DNA of 64,000 nucleotides from Desulfobacteraceae bacterium (GTDB taxonomy: Bacteria > Desulfobacterota > Desulfobacteria > Desulfobacterales > Desulfobacteraceae). Under the pieces are notes generated by a model. The model searched no databases and was not told the origin of the DNA. It was given only the letters and a program-made list of their open reading frames with translations. The stretch lies in contig JADGFI010000030.1 of the NCBI GenBank assembly GCA_016743945.1, forward strand, positions 1 to 64,000, in the 5' to 3' direction. The translations under genes and the position numbers were made by a program. This document shows, piece by piece, positions 18,660-27,808 of this stretch; position 1 is the stretch's first letter; the number at the start of each line of letters is the position of its first letter.

Positions 18660-18943
18660 TATCTGCCCCAGGGCAGACCTTAAGGCCTTCTCGTCTCCCA
18701 CCTCCAGGGTATTGGGATCGACAAACCGGGCACGCTTTCGGATCAGCTTGTCCATGAAGGCTGACATCTCATGGATGACACCGCCGGCAAACTCGTCCCT
18801 GAGCATCCTCACCCGGCGCAGGTGGTGCCCAGGGGCCCGTCATCAATGATCACGTAGTTGTCTGTTTTCTGGGCAACGAGCTCCTGGGCGGTCAAACCGG
18901 CAGTACCAGCGCCGAGAATGGTCACGTCAACCTTTCTGGTCAT
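18660..18943 (-). pseudogene. Remnant of a dihydrolipoamide dehydrogenase-like flavoprotein
   Basis: On the minus strand an intact 5' end (AAAGGAGAATCTC then ATG at 18943) opens MTRKVDVTILGAGTAGLTAQ and continues to GPLGTTCA, the FAD-binding start of pyridine nucleotide-disulfide oxidoreductases. It then stops at an in-frame TGA (CAG-stop). The next frame continues with RVRMLRDEFAGGVIHEMSAF and KRARFVDPNTLEVGDEKAL, also family-like. The active-site CxxxxC segment (GCMPSK in intact enzymes) has been lost at the frame junction, and everything after about residue 100 is missing. The gene is therefore dead by internal deletion plus 3' truncation. It runs up to the 5'-nucleotidase stop codon, which suggests a deletion brought the two together. 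Confidence 0.8.
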
Positions 18944-19011
18944 GAGATTCTCCTTTGCGGATTTGAGTTGCCCTGTCGTTCAAGCAAACGTGTGTTTTGG
19001 GATTGTACGAA

Positions 19012-21048
19012 TCAAAATTTAGCCGCGAGTCGTGTGCCTTGGTCTATGGCGCGTTTGGCATCCAATTCAGATGCGTTTTCTGCGCCACCGATAATATGAA
19101 CCGGCAAAGTTATGATTTCATCGACCAGTTTCCGATTTGATTCCTGGCCTGCGCAGATGACCACATTGTCCACCGCCAGAAGTTTGGGGTTATCGGCAAT
19201 GAGAAGGTGTAACCCTTGATCATCTATTCTCTTATATTCGCAACCGGAAAACATTACCACCCCCTTCCGGCTCAATTCCATGCGGTGAATCCAACCCGTG
19301 GTTTTACCCAGTGTGCCCCCCACCTTCCCGGTCTTGCGCTGTAGAAGATAGACCTTTCGGGGGGAGGGAGCAACCCTTGGCGTAACGCCCTCGACACCGC
19401 CCCGGGCCTTAAGGGACATATCGATTCCCCACTCAGCCATAAAAGAAGAGATATCCTGACGAACCGACAGGCCCTGGTGAATCAAAACCTCACAGATATC
19501 AAACCCAATTCCCCCGGCGCCGATTACCGCAACCTTTTTGCCCACCTCAACACCGTTCATAACATCGATATAGCTCAACACCTTGGGGTGATCAATCCCC
19601 TCAATCATGGGTTTGCGGGGGATGATGCCCGTGGCGATCACCGCCCCGTCAAAATCCCCCTGGTCCAGCATCACTCCTGTAACCATTTGGTTGAGCTTTA
19701 ATTTCACACCGGTAAGTTCTATCCGGCGGTCGTAATAGCGAATGGTTTCAGAAAATTCTTCTTTGCCAGGAATCTGCTTGGCAATATTAAACTGGCCCCC
19801 TATTTTTCCGGCAGCTTCAAACAAGGTAACCCTGTGTCCACGGCTTGCGGCAATGGTGGCAAAGGCCAGACCTGCGGGACCGGCACCCACCACAGCAATT
19901 TTTTTGGGCTGCTCGGCGGGTTTAATCAACAATTTGGTTTCCTGGCAGGCCATTGGGTTCACCAGACAACTGGTCAATTTCCCGGCAAAAATATGATCCA
20001 GGCAGGCCTGATTGCAGCCGATGCAGGTGTTGATCTCATCGGTGCGCAGCTCAACTGCCTTGCGCACAAACTCAGGATCGGCCAAAAAAGGCCGCGCCAT
20101 GGAAACCATATCCGCATCCCCCCTTGCCAGTACCTGTTCTGCCACATCCGGCATATTGATACGATTAGAGGTGATACAGGGAATCTTCAATGCGATTTTG
20201 ACTTTGGCAGTGGCCCAGGTAAAAGCTGCCCGGGGAACTCTGGTGGCAATTGTGGGAATCCGGGCTTCATGCCAGCCGATACCGGTGTTGATAAGGGTTG
20301 CCCCTGCATGCTCAACTGCTTTACCCAGGACAATCACCTCATCCAGAGAACTGCCCCCCTCCACCAGGTCCAGCATGGACAAGCGATAAATGATGATAAA
20401 ATCAGAGCCCACAGCCTCACGTATCCTGCAAACCACTTGTTTTGGAAATTGAATACGATTCTCATAATTCCCTCCCCATCGGTCATCCCTCTGGTTGGTA
20501 CGCGAGGCGATAAACTGGTTTATCAGGTAGCCTTCAGAGCCCATTATCTCAACACCGTCGTAGCCGGCATCCTTTGCCAGCACTGCACATTGGACAAACT
20601 CCCGGATCAGCTGCCTGATGTTTTCATCTGTCAACGCTTTGGGCAAAAATGGACTGATGGGCGACTTGACAGCCGAGGGCGCCACCGCATCCGGATTAAA
20701 CGCATAACGGCCCGTGTGAAGTATCTGCATACAAATCTTTCCACCTGCTCCATGCACGGCATCGGTAACAATACGATGGTTGAAAACGTCCTTTGCTGTT
20801 GCCATCAATGCCCCATCTGCATGAACAGCCCCCTCTCTATTGGGGCCAATGCCGCCGGTTACAATAAGCCCCGCGCCGCCACGGGCACGTTGGGCATAAA
20901 ATTGTGCCATTCGGGTAAAACCGTCGGGCATTTCCTCCAATCCCAGGTGCATGGATCCCATCACCACCCTGTTTTTAAGGGTGGTAAACCCCAAGTCCAG
21001 GGGGGCAAGCAGATTGGGAAAAAACGAATGTTGAACATTTTCATTCAT
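19012..21048 (-). CDS. NADH:flavin oxidoreductase / 2,4-dienoyl-CoA reductase family (FadH-like)
   Basis: 678 residues, the usual size for FadH-type enzymes. An N-terminal old-yellow-enzyme TIM barrel (about 10-340; FTTLKNRVVMGSMHLGLEE, QILHTGRYAF, GYDGVEIMGSEGYLINQF, ASRTNQRDDRWGG) carries FMN. The 4Fe-4S motif follows as C-x2-C-x3-C-x11-C (CIGCNQACLD...SC). The C-terminal half binds FAD and NAD(P) (VVGAGPAGLAFATIAASRG and VIGAGGIGFDICEVL). It should reduce an activated C=C bond of an enoyl or dienoyl substrate. It lies just before the dead flavoprotein gene on the same strand. The true substrate is unknown; homologues also act on aromatic or steroid-like enones. Confidence 0.9.
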   Translation of the reverse strand: MNENVQHSFFPNLLAPLDLGFTTLKNRVVMGSMHLGLEEMPDGFTRMAQFYAQRARGGAGLIVTGGIGPNREGAVHADGALMATAKDVFNHRIVTDAVHGAGGKICMQILHTGRYAFNPDAVAPSAVKSPISPFLPKALTDENIRQLIREFVQCAVLAKDAGYDGVEIMGSEGYLINQFIASRTNQRDDRWGGNYENRIQFPKQVVCRIREAVGSDFIIIYRLSMLDLVEGGSSLDEVIVLGKAVEHAGATLINTGIGWHEARIPTIATRVPRAAFTWATAKVKIALKIPCITSNRINMPDVAEQVLARGDADMVSMARPFLADPEFVRKAVELRTDEINTCIGCNQACLDHIFAGKLTSCLVNPMACQETKLLIKPAEQPKKIAVVGAGPAGLAFATIAASRGHRVTLFEAAGKIGGQFNIAKQIPGKEEFSETIRYYDRRIELTGVKLKLNQMVTGVMLDQGDFDGAVIATGIIPRKPMIEGIDHPKVLSYIDVMNGVEVGKKVAVIGAGGIGFDICEVLIHQGLSVRQDISSFMAEWGIDMSLKARGGVEGVTPRVAPSPRKVYLLQRKTGKVGGTLGKTTGWIHRMELSRKGVVMFSGCEYKRIDDQGLHLLIADNPKLLAVDNVVICAGQESNRKLVDEIITLPVHIIGGAENASELDAKRAIDQGTRLAAKF

Positions 21049-21091
21049 GTGTATTGCTCCCTTGCTTTATCGATAAATCAAAGAACCCATC

Positions 21092-22267
21092 TTATGTGTG
21101 GTCACTATCTCTTCGGGAGGTTGAAGACTCTGAACTTGAAAGCTGCAGTTTCGATAGCCACTTGGATGCAAGTCTGATCTGAGCACCATTTGGGAAAGTC
21201 TTTTCTCTGTCCAGTTTTTTTGAGACTTGAATCATTTTAATATCTGGAAAGAATTTTTTAAAAATTTCAAAATTTGAACTCAGGTTACTGTCATTCCATT
21301 TTACCTCCACCAATATCGAAGGAATATTACTGGCTGTTATACAAAAATCGATCTCTTTGCCATCCTTATTTTTCAAATAATACAATTTTCCTTCTTCTCC
21401 CAAACAATCTTCTCGAAAATGCAATTCTTTTTGAATCGCACATGCTACAGCATTTTCCAGTTTAACCCCTTTATCCCCTATAACTTGGCCTGTATCGTAG
21501 AAATAAAATTTAGGGGCTTTTTGAATAGCTCTGGCAATATTTTTATGGAAAGGTGTCACTTTAAATAACACATACATGTTTTCAAGTATTGTTAACCACC
21601 TTTTCACTGTTTTGTCAGAACATTGTAGATCCTGTGCAAGCGAACTGTAGGATATCGGGCTTCCTACCCGGTATTTTAGTAATTGGATCAGCGTTTCAAT
21701 CTGGGTGATTTGCTGTACATTCTCAAGATCAATAAGGTCTTGTTTTAGAATAATATCAAGATGAGACTTTTTCCAACGGTTATAGAATCGGCTTGTCCCG
21801 TTCAAAAATGGCTCAGGAAAACCACCAAAAGCCAAAAGTTTGTCCAACTCTGTCTCAAGATCATCTGGTGTCAAAAAGGTGCAAATTTCTTTAAGGTCCA
21901 GCGGGTGCATCCTGAATTGGAAAAACCTTCCTGCTAAAGAATCCCCACCCTTCTTAAAAGTATCTAACTTTGCACTGCCTGTCACAAGTATGGATGGCGG
22001 GATACCTTCGGTATCATAGATACCCTTTAGCCATGATTTCCAATTTTTCAGCTTGTGAAGTTCGTCAAAGATAACCAACGGTTTTGACCGATCCCAAGAC
22101 TTTTTCTGTAAACTTAATCTATCATCAATATTGTCAAAGTTGAAATAGTCGAAATCGTTTTCCAACAGTTTAGATATGGTTGTCTTTCCGGTCTGGCGCG
22201 GACCGGTCAATAGGATAATTTTTTTATCTAAATCTTCTTTAATATATTTTATCAGGTATCGTTTCAT
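21092..22267 (-). CDS. AAA-type ATPase with DUF4143 domain
   Basis: 391 residues from the ATG at 22267 (MKRYLIKYIKEDLDKK); the frame is open to 22318 but the extra residues look non-native. Walker A is TGPRQTGKTT and Walker B is LVIFDELHKLKNW, followed by the ILVTGSAKLDTFKKGG sensor block and the DPLD-type HPLDLKEI motif. A winged-helix-like YSSLAQDLQCSDKTVKRWL comes before a DUF4143 nuclease-like end containing GKEIDFCI and SILVEVKW, reminiscent of PD-(D/E)xK. Such proteins are widespread, mostly orphan, and linked to toxin-antitoxin or mobile DNA. The gene is visibly AT-rich compared with its neighbours, which suggests acquisition by transfer. Confidence 0.85.
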   Translation of the reverse strand: MKRYLIKYIKEDLDKKIILLTGPRQTGKTTISKLLENDFDYFNFDNIDDRLSLQKKSWDRSKPLVIFDELHKLKNWKSWLKGIYDTEGIPPSILVTGSAKLDTFKKGGDSLAGRFFQFRMHPLDLKEICTFLTPDDLETELDKLLAFGGFPEPFLNGTSRFYNRWKKSHLDIILKQDLIDLENVQQITQIETLIQLLKYRVGSPISYSSLAQDLQCSDKTVKRWLTILENMYVLFKVTPFHKNIARAIQKAPKFYFYDTGQVIGDKGVKLENAVACAIQKELHFREDCLGEEGKLYYLKNKDGKEIDFCITASNIPSILVEVKWNDSNLSSNFEIFKKFFPDIKMIQVSKKLDREKTFPNGAQIRLASKWLSKLQLSSSESSTSRRDSDHT

Positions 22268-22451
22268 GGAGACAATCCTGGCATAAATTCCGAAATAGTC
22301 AAGACTTTTTCGGAGCATAGACCGACAAAGTCAACAAAGTGCTGACGACCACAGCAATTCATGGCGGCGAAGTTGAGACCCGCAGGTTCCCTCGTTGCCA
22401 AAGTCATTTATACATCAAAAAATCGAAAGTCCCGGAAAGTTCATACTTTTC

Positions 22452-22480
22452 TTGACAAACAAAAAAATTTCCTATCTAAG
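22452..22480 (+). promoter_or_regulatory. Possible promoter of the LuxE/LuxC operon
   Basis: TTGACA at 22452-22457 is followed after 17 bases by TCTAAG (22475-22480), a weak -10 match, in very AT-rich DNA about 25 bases upstream of the first gene's start region. The -35 is good and the -10 uncertain. Confidence 0.35.
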
Positions 22481-22503
22481 TTATATTTTTTTATTAATAG
22501 GGA

Positions 22504-24051
22504 ATGGAATGGAATGAAAAAAACATGAACTCACTCCGAGATTTTTCTGCACTGCCAAGGGTAAAATCCTCCCTCACTCTGCCTGCGCGTCTCGATTATC
22601 TTGAACCTGTTCAAGACTATGTACAGGGAATTTGCCAAATCCATGGATGTGAAAAAAAAGATATCCTCATGGTGATTCTTGCCGTTGAAGAGGCAATGAG
22701 TAACGTGATCCATCATGGTTACACACCTGAAGAAAGAGGTTCCTTCAATATTTCCTTTGACCTGGGTGCAGCAGACCTGACCATTGAAATCCATGAAAAG
22801 GGACTTCCCTTTGATCAGCAGATGCTGAGTTCCTGCGGAGAAAGCGACTCAAAAAAAATTCCTGATCCCCATCATGGGCTGGGGGTTAGACTCATGAAAA
22901 TGGCCATGGACAGGGTTGAATTCCTCAACCTCGGCAAAAAGGGAAAACTTGTCAGAATGTCTAAATACTTCCGCCACGGCAAGGTGGACCGCTATCTTTC
23001 CGAGGATAGACTGCAAAGGAAGACAGCTTCGGATGAAGTGACGATGTCCCCTCCCTTCAATACCCGTCCCCTTGCCGTGGACGAAGCCATCGAGGTCTCA
23101 CGCTGTGCCTACCGGGCCTATGGTTATACCTACCGCGACTTTATCTATTATCCCCAAAAAATCTGGGAATTGAACCAGGATGGACATCTGCGGTCCTTTG
23201 TGCTTGTCGACAGCCAAAAAAAAATCATGGGACACCTGGGCCTCTCCTTTTCAACTCCCGAGTCGACAATCGCAGAATTGACCGCAGCATTTGTAGATCC
23301 GGCATGCAGAGGTAAAAAACTTCTCGGACAATTGATGGACAAGGTAATGTCCGAGGGAGAGAAGAGTGGCCTGGAGAGCCTTTTCGTCCATGCTGTGACA
23401 AGCCACAGCGCATCCCAAAAAGGAGCGGCACGATCCGGTTTTACCCCCACCGGGCTTCTCCTGGCAGCCCTTTTTTCCGATCTCGAATTCAAAGCCATCA
23501 CCGGCAAGGTGGCACAGAAAGAGAATGCCCTGCTCATGGTCAAACAGCTGCAAGCCAGGCCTCTTTTCAACCTCTGGGTCCCGGATCGATACAAAGAACA
23601 GGTTTGTTCTCTGGCAGCGGGCATCGGGCGAAAGGTCTGTGTACATGGCACCCCGAATCCCCTGCCTGTAATATCGGGGGGAGAAGGAAACCGGTATTAT
23701 CAAGTGGAGGAGTTCAACTTTACCGAGATACGAATCTGCACCTTTGGCGAGGATGTCCTTGAAGAGCTTTGCCAAAGGGTAAGGGAATATGTAAAAAACC
23801 GCGTCGACGTAATTTATCTGTACCTGGACATAGAACGTCCCGAAGCCGCAACCTTTGCCACACGGTGTCTGGATCTGGGATTTTTCTTCTGCGGTTACAT
23901 GCCGGGAGAAATGGCCGGAAAAGATGCACTGATCCTACAGAAACTAAACGATATAACCATTGATCTTACGATTCTTAAACTTGCGAATAAACAAGCAATT
24001 GACGTCATGGAATTCATACAGAACGATATGGCCACCCTTGGGGATAAATAA
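22504..24051 (+). CDS. HATPase (anti-sigma-factor kinase-like) fused to GNAT acetyltransferase
   Basis: 515 residues. The first 150 or so form an RsbW-like histidine-kinase-type ATPase: N box VEEAMSNVIHHGY, G1-like IEIHEKGLPFD and G2 HGLGVRLMKMAMDRVEF. Then comes a GNAT domain (about 190-320) with ELTAAFVDPACRGKKLLGQLMDK, the acetyl-CoA binding A motif, and THS/SQKGAARSGFTPTG. A second, less clear GNAT-like part closes the protein (ATRCLDLGFFFCGYMPG). The start could also be the internal ATG at 22528. It is the first gene of a tight operon, only two bases before the LuxE-like gene. It may act as an ATP-dependent regulator and/or as an acyltransferase on the pathway product; which one is not evident. 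Confidence 0.75.
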   Translation: MEWNEKNMNSLRDFSALPRVKSSLTLPARLDYLEPVQDYVQGICQIHGCEKKDILMVILAVEEAMSNVIHHGYTPEERGSFNISFDLGAADLTIEIHEKGLPFDQQMLSSCGESDSKKIPDPHHGLGVRLMKMAMDRVEFLNLGKKGKLVRMSKYFRHGKVDRYLSEDRLQRKTASDEVTMSPPFNTRPLAVDEAIEVSRCAYRAYGYTYRDFIYYPQKIWELNQDGHLRSFVLVDSQKKIMGHLGLSFSTPESTIAELTAAFVDPACRGKKLLGQLMDKVMSEGEKSGLESLFVHAVTSHSASQKGAARSGFTPTGLLLAALFSDLEFKAITGKVAQKENALLMVKQLQARPLFNLWVPDRYKEQVCSLAAGIGRKVCVHGTPNPLPVISGGEGNRYYQVEEFNFTEIRICTFGEDVLEELCQRVREYVKNRVDVIYLYLDIERPEAATFATRCLDLGFFFCGYMPGEMAGKDALILQKLNDITIDLTILKLANKQAIDVMEFIQNDMATLGDK

Positions 24052-24053
24052 AA

Positions 24054-25193
24054 ATGTCTTTTGATAACATTCAACACTACGCCAACCTGGCACCCTCTTT
24101 TTCAGGATCTTCCGAAAACAACAGAATCTTTCTTGCAGCCATGCAGGAAAATTATCAATTTCAATATGAACAGCAGCCCTATGTAAGGGCTCTGGCCTCA
24201 AGATATGATTTTTCGCCTGCAAAATTGAAAACCCATGAAGATATCTTCCATGTTCCCCCCATCTTTGTGGAGACCATGAAATACCATCGTTTTCTCTCCA
24301 TACCCGAGGATCAGGTTGCCATGGGGCTGACAAGTTCCGGCACCGGCGGACAAAAGACCCAGGCCCTTTTCGACACCGAGGGGCTGGAACGTATCCAGAC
24401 CATATCTGCCCGGATATTCAAGGACATCGGTTTTTGCTCGGATCGGCCGGCAGGCTACCTTATGTTCAGCTATTCCAGGGAAGACGCCCGGGAAATAGGA
24501 ACCAGCTGGAGCGACGAGCAGGAGATGGGGTGCGCTCCCGTGGATGATGCCCGCTGGCTCCTGCGAAAGGGCCCGGACGGCCGTTTTGATTTTGATGTGA
24601 AGGAAGCAGCACAGGCCCTGGTTGAGCTGGCCCAAAAGGGTCCTGTCCGGATGCTGGGATTTCCAGCGTTCATGTTCCAGACCCTGGAAGAAATAGAACG
24701 GACAGGAATAAAGATCAAAGTTCATCCAGACAGTTTTGTCATCGCAGGAGGGGGCTGGAAAAATCACGCAGGCAAACCCATGACCCAAAATGAGTTTGCA
24801 GCTGAGCTGGAACAACGCCTGGGGCTTCCCCGGACCAACGTAAGAGACCTTTACGGAATGGTGGAACACGGTATTCCCTATTGCTCCTGCCCTGAAGGAC
24901 ACCACCACGTGCCGGTCTTTTCACGGGTTGCCCTAAGACACCCGGTAACCCTGGAAAGACTCGCCCATGGAGAGGAGGGGCTGCTCCAGCTCATCTCCCC
25001 CTGGAATGTGGCCCAGCCAAATTGTTCCGTCCTTTCCACAGATCTGGTCAGGATAAACACCGGATGTCCATGTGGGATTCCAGGGGAGTATATCTCTTCG
25101 ATCAGACGTGGCGGAAACACGAAACACAAGGGGTGTGCCATATCGGCCCAGGAAATTCTCGACAGGATCCGTTCAGCAAGAAAGGAAGGTTAA
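24054..25193 (+). CDS. LuxE-like acyl-protein synthetase
   Basis: 379 residues. LuxE activates a carboxylic acid with ATP as acyl-AMP and holds it on a cysteine before handing it to LuxC. Seen: the adenylation loop LTSSGTGGQKTQ, MFSYSREDAREIG, VIAGGGWKNHAGKP, NVRDLYGMVEHG and the C-terminal KHKGCAISAQEIL, whose Cys361 is positioned like the acylated Cys364 that I recall for Vibrio LuxE. The length is that of LuxE. Intergenic distances are two bases upstream and three downstream, so the genes are co-translated. No luciferase (LuxAB) or LuxD gene is present, so the acyl group probably serves a biosynthetic product rather than light. Confidence 0.85.
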   Translation: MSFDNIQHYANLAPSFSGSSENNRIFLAAMQENYQFQYEQQPYVRALASRYDFSPAKLKTHEDIFHVPPIFVETMKYHRFLSIPEDQVAMGLTSSGTGGQKTQALFDTEGLERIQTISARIFKDIGFCSDRPAGYLMFSYSREDAREIGTSWSDEQEMGCAPVDDARWLLRKGPDGRFDFDVKEAAQALVELAQKGPVRMLGFPAFMFQTLEEIERTGIKIKVHPDSFVIAGGGWKNHAGKPMTQNEFAAELEQRLGLPRTNVRDLYGMVEHGIPYCSCPEGHHHVPVFSRVALRHPVTLERLAHGEEGLLQLISPWNVAQPNCSVLSTDLVRINTGCPCGIPGEYISSIRRGGNTKHKGCAISAQEILDRIRSARKEG

Positions 25194-25196
25194 CCC

Positions 25197-27806
25197 ATGA
25201 AAACCATGAAGCACTTCATATTCGGAACATTCAAACAAGGTTCCCAGGACTTGACACTGGAAGAGGGAAAGACCTTTTTCCATAAAGAGAGCATGCAAGA
25301 TCGCGTTCAAGCTTTTGCAAAGGTGCCCCTGGATGATGTCTTGTCCCTGCTTGACCGGGTCGGACGCAGGCTCACGGAACCGGGCAGATACCGGGATCAT
25401 ATCCTGGAAATCATGCCACAGATAACAGGCTATTCCCTTCCAATGCTGGAAAAGGCCCTGGAAGCTTTGCAGGGACTCCTCTCCCGGGAGGGGCTGGAAG
25501 AACGCCTCTCCTGCCTTGGAGACAGAAGATCCCTGGACGGCTGGACCGTCTTTCGTGGAAAACCCTACCGGGCCCTGCCGCTTGGCGCCGTCTGTCACGT
25601 GGCCCCGGGCAATATTTTCCTTGGATCCATAGATTCCATGGTCACGGGAATGATTACCAAGAATATCAACGTACTCAAGCTGTCCAGGCAGGACCCGATT
25701 TTTCCCTTTATCTTTCTTGAGGCACTTCTTGAGGAAGACAGGTCAGGCAAGATCGCTTCGACCCTTGCCATAACCTCCTGGCACCACGACAACGCAGGGA
25801 TGATGGAACTTGTGGGCCGGGAATTCGATGGCATCCTCCTTTTCGGGGGTGAGGAAGCCGTCAGGGAATACACAAGAATCAGTGCACCCGACACCCGGCT
25901 GCTGGCCTTTGGTCCCAAATTGAGCTGGGGTCTGATCCGTAACGGCCTGGAACCAGAAGCGCTTGAACGGGCGGTACAAGGCTTTGCCCTGGACATCGCT
26001 CTCTGGGAGCAAAAGGCCTGCACAAGCTGCCAGAACCTTTTTGTGGAAGGAGAAGACCTGGCCCGCAGGGTGGCCCACTCCCTTCACCTTGAACTTGCTA
26101 AACTTGACACGACCCTCCCCCAGGAAAAGATCACTCTGGATGAAGGTGTGGACATCCGCAAAGAAAGGGAACGGATCTTCTGGAAATCCTTTCAGGGAAA
26201 AGGCGAGCTCCTGGAAGGAAAAACCCATTCCATAATCCTCGGCAGGGGAGCAGACATCATTCCCTCTCCCCTGAACCGCACCATCTACGTAAACGCCCTT
26301 GAAGATTGGCAGGATCTTGCCCAGGGAAACATGCGCTGCATGTCCGACCATATGTCCACGGCAGGAGTGGCTGTGCCTGCCCCCCTGTTTGACGAAACAT
26401 TAAAGGGGCTCGAGCCTCTGGGGGTACCGCGCTTTTGCCGTCCGGGAACAATGGGGCTTGGTACGGATGGGGGCGCCCCCCACGATGGATCGTATATGAT
26501 CCTGGGCCTGGTGCGTCTCATAAACAGGGAAGATGTGCCTCTGGAACGGCTGGGCCGTCACTACGACAATGGGCAAAGGCGTGAACAACGCCTCCTGGCC
26601 GAACTTAACCGACTCGTGGATCAGGCAACAAAGAGTCCTTTCTATAAGGAGCTCTACGCGGATGTGAGGCTCCCCCTCACAAGCCTTGAAGAGTTTGGTC
26701 GACTCCCGGTTCTGGAAAAAGATCATCTTGAGGCCCACTGCCCTCCCATGGATACATCCATGCTCACAGCCCCCCCTGAATCAAGCTACATATTCAGCTC
26801 AGGCGGCACCTCCGGTGTTCCTCGACGCATCTGCTGGACAACCGAGGAGTTCAAGCAATCCCTCCGTGTGCTGGGGCAGGGATTTAACGCTCTTGGGCTC
26901 TCTTCAAAAGACAGGGTCGCCAATCTCATGCGATCAGGTTCATTGTACACAGGCTTTCTGGCCATGAACGGAGGGCTTGAGCAGACCGGTTGTCAAATTC
27001 TTTCCCTGACCGCCAACCAGAGCATCGACGAGACCCTGGATCTTATCGAAGAGCTGACACCAAATGTTGCCATGGGCATGACCAGCACCCTGGTGGAACT
27101 GGCTGAAAAAGCGCAAAAGGATAAGCGGGAAATCTGTTTTGACCGTATCTTCTATACGGGCGAGGCCATGTCCGACGCTTCAAGAAAACTTTTGAGCACG
27201 GTATTTAATGCCCCATGGGTGGGGTCTCTTTCCTACGGTGCGGTGGAAATAGGTCCCTTGGGTTTCCAGTGCAGCCACTGCCGACACGACCAATTTCATC
27301 TGGCAGAGGACTGGGCCTATCTGGAATTTGGCGATGATGGAGAGGTCTTTGCTACGGGGACGGCCCGCCTGCTTCACCCCATCATCCGCTACCGTATCGG
27401 CGACAGGGCCGCCTGGGTCGATGAACCCTGTACCTGCGGAAGAACGACCCCGAGATTCCGTCTCCTGGGGCGAAGTGATTATTACGTCAGGCTTCTCTAC
27501 AACGACCTTTACATGGTGGAAATAGAAAAAGCGCTGACCCATTTTCCTGAACTGACACCTGTCTATCAGGTTAGTGTTCAGGACGGTGAAAATGGTATAG
27601 AGGCACGGCTTGTCATCGAAGGAGAAGGGGCTGCGGGACTCACGGACAAGGTGTGGAAAGCGCTGAAAAAGGAAGCTTCTGAATTTGCAGACCTGCCCGA
27701 TTTTGGCTGTTCCCTTGAAATCAAGATCGTTGTTCCGGGCAGCATCCCGAGGATGGGAAGGACGGGGAAAATACGGCGCATCGTCGATCTTCGGGTGTCG
27801 GCGTAA
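25197..27806 (+). CDS. LuxC acyl reductase fused to a PaaK-like adenylating domain
   Basis: 869 residues in two enzymes. Residues 1-450 are LuxC-like: ALPLGAVCHVAPGNIFLGS, KLSRQDPIFPF, and EQKACTSCQNLFV with the likely nucleophile Cys275 that takes the acyl group before NADPH reduces it to aldehyde. Residues 460-869 are a phenylacetate-CoA ligase/CapK-like adenylate-forming domain: LVDQATKSPFYKELY, IFSSGGTSGVPRR (534-543), LSYGAVEIG, PIIRYRIGDRA, a Cys-rich CTCGRTTPRF and the closing VPGSIPRMGRTGKIRRIVD. I know of no described protein with this order. The fusion suggests that activation of one acid and reduction of an acyl thioester occur on one chain. Substrates are unknown. Confidence 0.82.
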   Translation: MKTMKHFIFGTFKQGSQDLTLEEGKTFFHKESMQDRVQAFAKVPLDDVLSLLDRVGRRLTEPGRYRDHILEIMPQITGYSLPMLEKALEALQGLLSREGLEERLSCLGDRRSLDGWTVFRGKPYRALPLGAVCHVAPGNIFLGSIDSMVTGMITKNINVLKLSRQDPIFPFIFLEALLEEDRSGKIASTLAITSWHHDNAGMMELVGREFDGILLFGGEEAVREYTRISAPDTRLLAFGPKLSWGLIRNGLEPEALERAVQGFALDIALWEQKACTSCQNLFVEGEDLARRVAHSLHLELAKLDTTLPQEKITLDEGVDIRKERERIFWKSFQGKGELLEGKTHSIILGRGADIIPSPLNRTIYVNALEDWQDLAQGNMRCMSDHMSTAGVAVPAPLFDETLKGLEPLGVPRFCRPGTMGLGTDGGAPHDGSYMILGLVRLINREDVPLERLGRHYDNGQRREQRLLAELNRLVDQATKSPFYKELYADVRLPLTSLEEFGRLPVLEKDHLEAHCPPMDTSMLTAPPESSYIFSSGGTSGVPRRICWTTEEFKQSLRVLGQGFNALGLSSKDRVANLMRSGSLYTGFLAMNGGLEQTGCQILSLTANQSIDETLDLIEELTPNVAMGMTSTLVELAEKAQKDKREICFDRIFYTGEAMSDASRKLLSTVFNAPWVGSLSYGAVEIGPLGFQCSHCRHDQFHLAEDWAYLEFGDDGEVFATGTARLLHPIIRYRIGDRAAWVDEPCTCGRTTPRFRLLGRSDYYVRLLYNDLYMVEIEKALTHFPELTPVYQVSVQDGENGIEARLVIEGEGAAGLTDKVWKALKKEASEFADLPDFGCSLEIKIVVPGSIPRMGRTGKIRRIVDLRVSA

Positions 27807-27808
27807 TC

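Noticed and set aside
19834..21177. 447-codon plus-strand open frame opposite the FadH-like gene
   Set aside because: Antisense to a complete flavoenzyme with all motifs; the translation is Cys/His/Gly-rich and unlike any family.
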